Assembly (NCBI RefSeq): GCF_031755915.1
Contig: NC_083386.1
Location: forward strand, 3,193,001 to 3,257,000
Direction of reading: 5' to 3'
Length of the DNA: 64,000 nt
Origin: Ziziphus jujuba
Taxonomy: Eukaryota > Streptophyta > Magnoliopsida > Rosales > Rhamnaceae
The notes below the pieces were generated by a model, which saw only the letters and a list, made by a program, of their open reading frames with translations, was not told the DNA's origin and ran no database searches. Of this stretch, positions 59,513 through 64,000 are shown one piece after another. The position numbers and the translations under genes were made by a program. The stretch's first letter is position 1; each line of letters begins with the position of its first letter.

Positions 59513-59990
59513 ATTGACATCCCAAATTTTTCTAAAAATAATTTTTATAATTGGGGATACAAAAATAATGGGTTTTGCAAAAATAATTTTAAATGGGAGA
59601 ACATTTCAAAATGAGTGGATTACTAGGGGTTTTGAGGGAAAAAAACTATTTTCTAAGTACTTATTTTATTTTCTTCCGTTATTATTATTATTATTTATTA
59701 TTATTATCATCATTATTATTATTATGATTAGTCTTTTGTTATTTCTTTTACTATTTATTATTATTACTATTATTATTAATATTATTGTTATTATTAGTTG
59801 AACACCACTCATTGGTTTGATTAATATCTCATTAGTTTTCTTCGTTTTTTAATCTGTTCACTTGGTGCTTCTTGTAGTATTTCTATCATTCCTTTGCATA
59901 TTATTCTATTATTATTTGTTATTTCCTCTTTATCTGTAATATCTATATTTTATCGTTCCAACACTCTTAGTATGCTCTGTTATTGTGGGT
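59513..59990 (+). repeat. Long gypsy LTR fragment
   Basis: GGGGATACAAAAATAATGGG, then GGGAGAACATTTCAAAA and a later ACACTCTTAGTATGCTCTG parallel the 3' third of the solo LTRs (32310-32660). An ATT/TTA microsatellite-like stretch (59680-59790) lies inside. Confidence 0.55.
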
Positions 59991-60074
59991 ATGTAAAGAT
60001 ATTTATTATTTATGTTTTATGCTTTTTTATTAAAGAGCTATACATTTGTGGAAATTGTTGGAGAAATAAGATGG

Positions 60075-60565
60075 ATCTGCATTTAGAAGCATATTTTATG
60101 TGCATTAAAAAATTTGGAAAAGTCCATATTATAAATAAGATGCTATCAGATTTTTTGTAGAATTTTTGTGGGCTTTCACTTAATGGGGGACATTCTGGAA
60201 TTCCAACAGGAAAATCTGGATGGAATCATGAAAAATTAGCATTTAAAGCTTGCGAAAGTAAACTAAAAATTCATCAAATTAATTTCCAATTAACCAGGCT
60301 TTATTTATTTATTTATTTTATGTGCATTTAGAAATGTACTTTCTCTGCAGTGAGAAATTTGGAAATGTTCATATTATAAAGAAGATGCTGTCAGGCTTTC
60401 TGTAAAATTTTCGATAGGGTTTCACTTAATCAGGGCCATTCTAGAATTCTTATAGGAAAATCTGGATGGAATCATGAAAAATTAGCATTTAGAGCATGCG
60501 AAAGTAAACTAAAAATTCATCAAATTAATTTCAAATTAGCTAGGCTTTATTTAGTTATTTATTTA
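60075..60565. repeat. 246-bp tandem duplication
   Basis: Two diverged copies in direct orientation; for example AAAATCTGGATGGAATCATG occurs at 60211 and 60457. A third partial piece (AAGTTAACTAAAAATTTATC...) is at 63777-63845. No ORF or known element. Confidence 0.7.
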
Positions 60566-60754
60566 CTTTCACTTAAATAATAATAATAATAACATGAGCA
60601 TACAAAACCAAATTGGTTGGTCAATGGGGATTCCATAATTTTATCATACATATCACCATATCTTCAAGGTCAATTAAGCTAGGCAATATTTTCTAGGAGA
60701 TCGGTAAATAGAATATAGCAAATATAACATACTGATTAAATAAAGAAATATACT

Positions 60755-60880
60755 AACAGGCTTGGTCTAGTGGTGGTATCATTGAGAGTATATCTTTAGA
60801 TCCGAGTTTCAATCTTTGATATGGGTTAAAGATCTTCTCATGTCATAATTAAAATTAAATAAATAAATAAACTGCAAATA
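60755..60880 (+). repeat. tRNA-derived SINE-like fragment
   Basis: Pol III A box GGTCTAGTGG at 60764-60773 and a B-box-like GAGTTTCAATC at 60804-60814 have the spacing of plant SINE heads. An A/T-rich tail (AATTAAATAAATAAATAAAC) follows. Target duplications are not clear. Confidence 0.5.
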
Positions 60881-61137
60881 TAGTAAATAGAATATTTTAT
60901 TAAGATAACTTCTTGTAAGGAAATAATCCCCACAAGATAGGCTACAACTAGTCATGTCCATAGACATGAATGCTGCATGCACAGAGCAGTTGCAACACAG
61001 ACTTATTCTTATAAAGATATATATATATACACACACACACATACACATGTAGGGATATCTATATATGTTGACAAAGCTGTCAATATATATAGTTTATTTC
61101 GCATACATATATATATATATATATATTTTGCATGATA

Positions 61138-61979
61138 TTAATTAATACTGAATAGAGGGAAACCCCACTCTAAGGTCAGTATTCCAGAATATATGCAGAC
61201 ATTATCGTGTTTGTCCTCGTCTCCGCGGATGGACGCCTCAGAGTAGGATCCCTTCAAATCGTCGTGAAAGGGACTTTCCTGTGTAAGCTTGGATGAGACT
61301 AAGTTCCAATCATCACTATCGTAGTGCTCAGGTTTTTCAATTTCAGTGAAAACCTATATGCATAATAAATATTAGATTAAATTAATAATATAAAAAAGGA
61401 AAAAAAAAAAAAAGCTTAATTATTTAAATAAAATAAATATTAATTTATTATGAGAGGTTATTAGTGGTAGAGGGTACATAGTAGCTAGCTACTCACATAT
61501 CGTTTATCGTCGTCGCGTTCATTTTCCCAAGCGTGCAACCAGGCATACGGTTTTCCGTTGTAGTTCTGGCCTGTGTATATAACTGCGGCAGATGATCCCT
61601 CATGGAGTACAACAGCCAACTGGCCATTTTCAATCGTGACAGGGAAGTAATTATCACCTAGAATATGGCCACTGAAATCATGGTGTTTCTTCAAAAGATG
61701 TATGGGACTGCCAGTAGCATTATAAATTTCGCATATTGTATATTTTTTATTATCAGTGTCAGGCTGCTGCTCAATGATCTTCCGCAGAGTCTGCATATAG
61801 GCCTTGTATGTCGTACCCTTTTGAACTGCTTCCTTGAGTCTGTATGCAAAGTAAGACTTATCTGCGGCGTTGACTTCCAGTGTCTCAAATTCAGGAAATT
61901 TTTTCTTCACAAATTGATCATCCACTTTGGTTCCAAACACATTCTGAGGCTCATTACCCTCGGCTGACTGCTTCGACAT
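61138..61979 (-). CDS. 23 kDa jasmonate-induced protein-like, two exons
   Basis: Exon 1 spans 61979-61497 (161 codons, MSKQSAEGNEPQNVFGTKVD...DDDKRY). A 143-bp intron follows (donor GTGAGT at 61496-61491, acceptor ATATAG ending at 61354). Exon 2 spans 61353-61138 (71 codons, VFTEIEKPEHYDSDDWNL...GFPLFSIN, stop TAA). The join is phase 0 and gives 232 residues. The sequence resembles the plant jasmonate-induced 23 kDa protein family; the biochemical function of the family is not settled, so I assign none. No signal peptide or membrane segment is seen, suggesting a soluble intracellular protein. No stops or frameshifts, unlike all neighbouring coding sequence, so it is the one likely functional host gene here. 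A long TA run lies ~150 bp upstream. Expression on jasmonate treatment is expected from the family name only. Confidence 0.75.
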
Positions 61980-62128
61980 GCTAGTGGTAATATATTCTTA
62001 ATGATAATGCAGGAAAGTTGTTGGGCACATATGCATGCCAAGCAAATTAATCACATACATTTATACACACCCACATCCAATCTGTGAGCTCCATCTGTCG
62101 GTCTTACGCGGACAAATATTCTTTGTTG

Positions 62129-62162
<34 letters not shown>
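62129..62162. repeat. (TA)n microsatellite upstream of the jasmonate-induced-protein gene
   Basis: An almost uninterrupted AT dinucleotide run about 150 bp before the ATG of the gene on minus. It could contain the TATA element. Confidence 0.7.
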
Positions 62163-62199
62163 TTTTATTTTTATTCCTTTTCTATCTTAAAGTGGACAA

Positions 62200-64000
62200 C
62201 TACGTAACTTATCTACAGCAGGTGTACAACCCAGCTGCCACACAAAGTTAATATCTATTATGTAATTTTTTATTTATTTTTTTTCTTTAGTAATTTTAAG
62301 GTTCCAGTGATGGTGCTTCTATGCTTTTACTTCTCATTATGGATTTGCGTGGGCATGGGGCAGCCAGGATCATAGCCATAGGGTACTAGTGGGGACAGAT
62401 AGTAATTACTATAATTTTTTTAAAAAAATTGCAAAAACAGTGTACACAATCATTGTTCAATTCTAGCTAGTCATACAAAAATAATTACATAACTGTTATT
62501 TATTTTTTTTAACAAAAAAAAAATTACATAATACCTATATGAATTAGTTTATGCTGAAAAAATTAAAAAAACATTTCTATATAATTTATTTTGCATAAAC
62601 AAATATTCAATATCAAAAATTAAAATTTTAATTTTATAAATATTATGGACATATAATTTAGTAATAAAAATATAATTTAAATTCATAACAAATGTGAATA
62701 ATTCTAATAAAATTTTTCTAAAATTCTAATCCATCAACCATACATAGCCAACCCTACCCCTTCGCTAATGCTTCCATTTATCATCTTGTTAAATAAGTCA
62801 GTTCACCCAAAAAAAAAAAAAAAAAAAAAACCATGTGAAAACAAGACAAACAAATCGTGTAACACACCTAAAAAAAAAGACAAAGAAATTGAAAAAAAGA
62901 CAAAGAAATTGTGTATATGCAACTATATATCCACACACACACCATATGCGTATTTGGGTGGTCCTATCTCACGTTTCAGTTTCAGTCTATTTTTTCTGTG
63001 AGAACCTTTCACTTTCAGTCCTATGCTTATCAACACATACCGATCTAATTTGTCTTATGCCTGCAATTTGTATGACAGGTATTTTGGGTCTTGTGCATGT
63101 TTCATTTGTTAAAAATGTAGTTCATATCTTTATTATCTAATAATGATGAATGGAAATTAAAGACTAAAATAAGACTTGTATTTTTCACCTTTCAAATTGT
63201 GTATATCCAGTCTCGTGTTCATATATATATATATATATATATATGCGTATATCCTGGAAGAGTTCCATTTTGGATAGTAGGCTAACAATTTTCTGGTCAA
63301 TAATCCTTGAAAAAGCATGATTGTTTATTAATCTACTCATGTCCTGCATTCTTCTCTGTTGAAGAATTTAACTCCAATGAGAGGTATACTTGAAATCTGC
63401 GTGGTAAAGCACTAATCTAACTCATTTTTTTTTTTTTTTAAGTTTTTTTAGTCGGATACATGATTCTATCAAGCCAAGATGCACATGTATACATATAAAT
63501 AAAAACAATTTATATAGTGGTAGATTCTATATATATATATATATAAAAGATATATAGACATTGAACGCACCACTATAAAATGGTGATAATTATTATTGAT
63601 GACAAACGTTATTTTTTTTATAATTAAATAGCATTTGAAGCTTGCCATAGTAATACTCATAGATTTGGCCCAATAGTTGTACCACTAAAAATGTACTTTT
63701 ATATCCAAAGTTCAATTATTGAGTTTTGAAAAAGAAAAAATCTCCCTTCCTTTTTAATTAAAAAAAAAATAAAAAAGCTTGCTAAAGTTAACTAAAAATT
63801 TATCAAATAAATTTCCAAGTATCTACTTTATTTTTATTTTTTTTATTTCCTGCATTGTCAATATATATATATATGTTACAAAATCAACTATCTCAAAGTG
63901 TTAGATATGATGTGCGTATAAAAAATTGGTCCACATACTTCATAATAATTTATAAACTACCTTTTAAACGGTTTATTTTTTAATATTACATTTTTAGTTT
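62200..64000. other. Intergenic AT-rich sequence with microsatellites
   Basis: No gene is supported. Holds a poly-A run (62811-62830), TA runs at 63221-63244 and 63529-63544, and a third partial copy of the 60075-60565 repeat at 63777-63845. Confidence 0.5.

Noticed and set aside
59514..60160. Hydrophobic ORFs at 59.5-60.2 kb as membrane proteins
   Set aside because: They are translations of ATT-rich LTR sequence and a tandem repeat.
62129..63544. TA microsatellites as marks of virus integration
   Set aside because: Association with TA repeats has been described for florendoviruses, but these runs are ~39 kb from the viral locus, and no such run flanks the viral junctions.

Overview
This looks like a gene-poor, repeat-rich nuclear region of a flowering plant, most likely a woody or herbaceous eudicot. 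The reasons are GT-AG introns, plant-type LTR retrotransposons primed by initiator-Met tRNA (TGGTATCAGAGC), TRIMs, CACTA transposon remnants, an endogenous plant pararetrovirus, and a two-exon gene of the 23 kDa jasmonate-induced protein family. I cannot name the species. Most coding sequence is decayed transposable-element or viral sequence; only one ordinary host gene looks intact.

1-9.95 kb: three pieces of one Ty3/gypsy family. A deleted plus-strand element (456-5578) is followed by a TRIM fragment and by a minus-strand element (5746-9952). 9.95-23.67 kb: a TRIM doublet and a 13.3-kb block of endogenous caulimovirid (pararetrovirus) DNA. It holds two very similar copies (A on plus, B on minus) of a genome encoding movement protein, coat protein/zinc knuckle, aspartic protease and a viroplasmin/transactivator-like protein in one reading frame, with no reverse transcriptase or RNase H. 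Copy B is unit length and starts and ends at its primer-binding site. Copy A lies inverted inside B's intergenic region. 23.67-27.58 kb: a third gypsy copy on minus. The TRIM-viral block replaces about 80-90 bp of an LTR that the second and third gypsy elements appear to have shared.

27.6-41.9 kb: CACTA remnants, a copy of a composite copia element carrying a 2.96-kb solo LTR, a minus-strand copia gag, a four-exon fragment of the RNA polymerase III second-subunit gene (NRPC2), and a LINE. The LINE is split by a gypsy LTR and by a head-to-head array of about 160-bp units containing GCGACGCA. 41.9-48.4 kb: remnants of a long-LTR gypsy family with two complete TRIM insertions. 48.8-56.8 kb: a minus-strand copia element interrupted, with target-site duplication GCCTC, by the better copy of the composite copia element; that copy is itself interrupted by the same solo LTR at the same site (CAAGT). 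57.96-59.99 kb: a CACTA fragment with its DUF4216 domain, then an LTR fragment. 60-64 kb: a 246-bp tandem duplication, a SINE-like piece, the jasmonate-induced-protein gene (61138-61979, minus) and AT-rich spacer.

The window therefore records layered insertion. The most unusual content is the reverse-transcriptase-less pararetrovirus locus: both copies keep a long open frame across the missing polymerase, so the loss predates or accompanied their spread.
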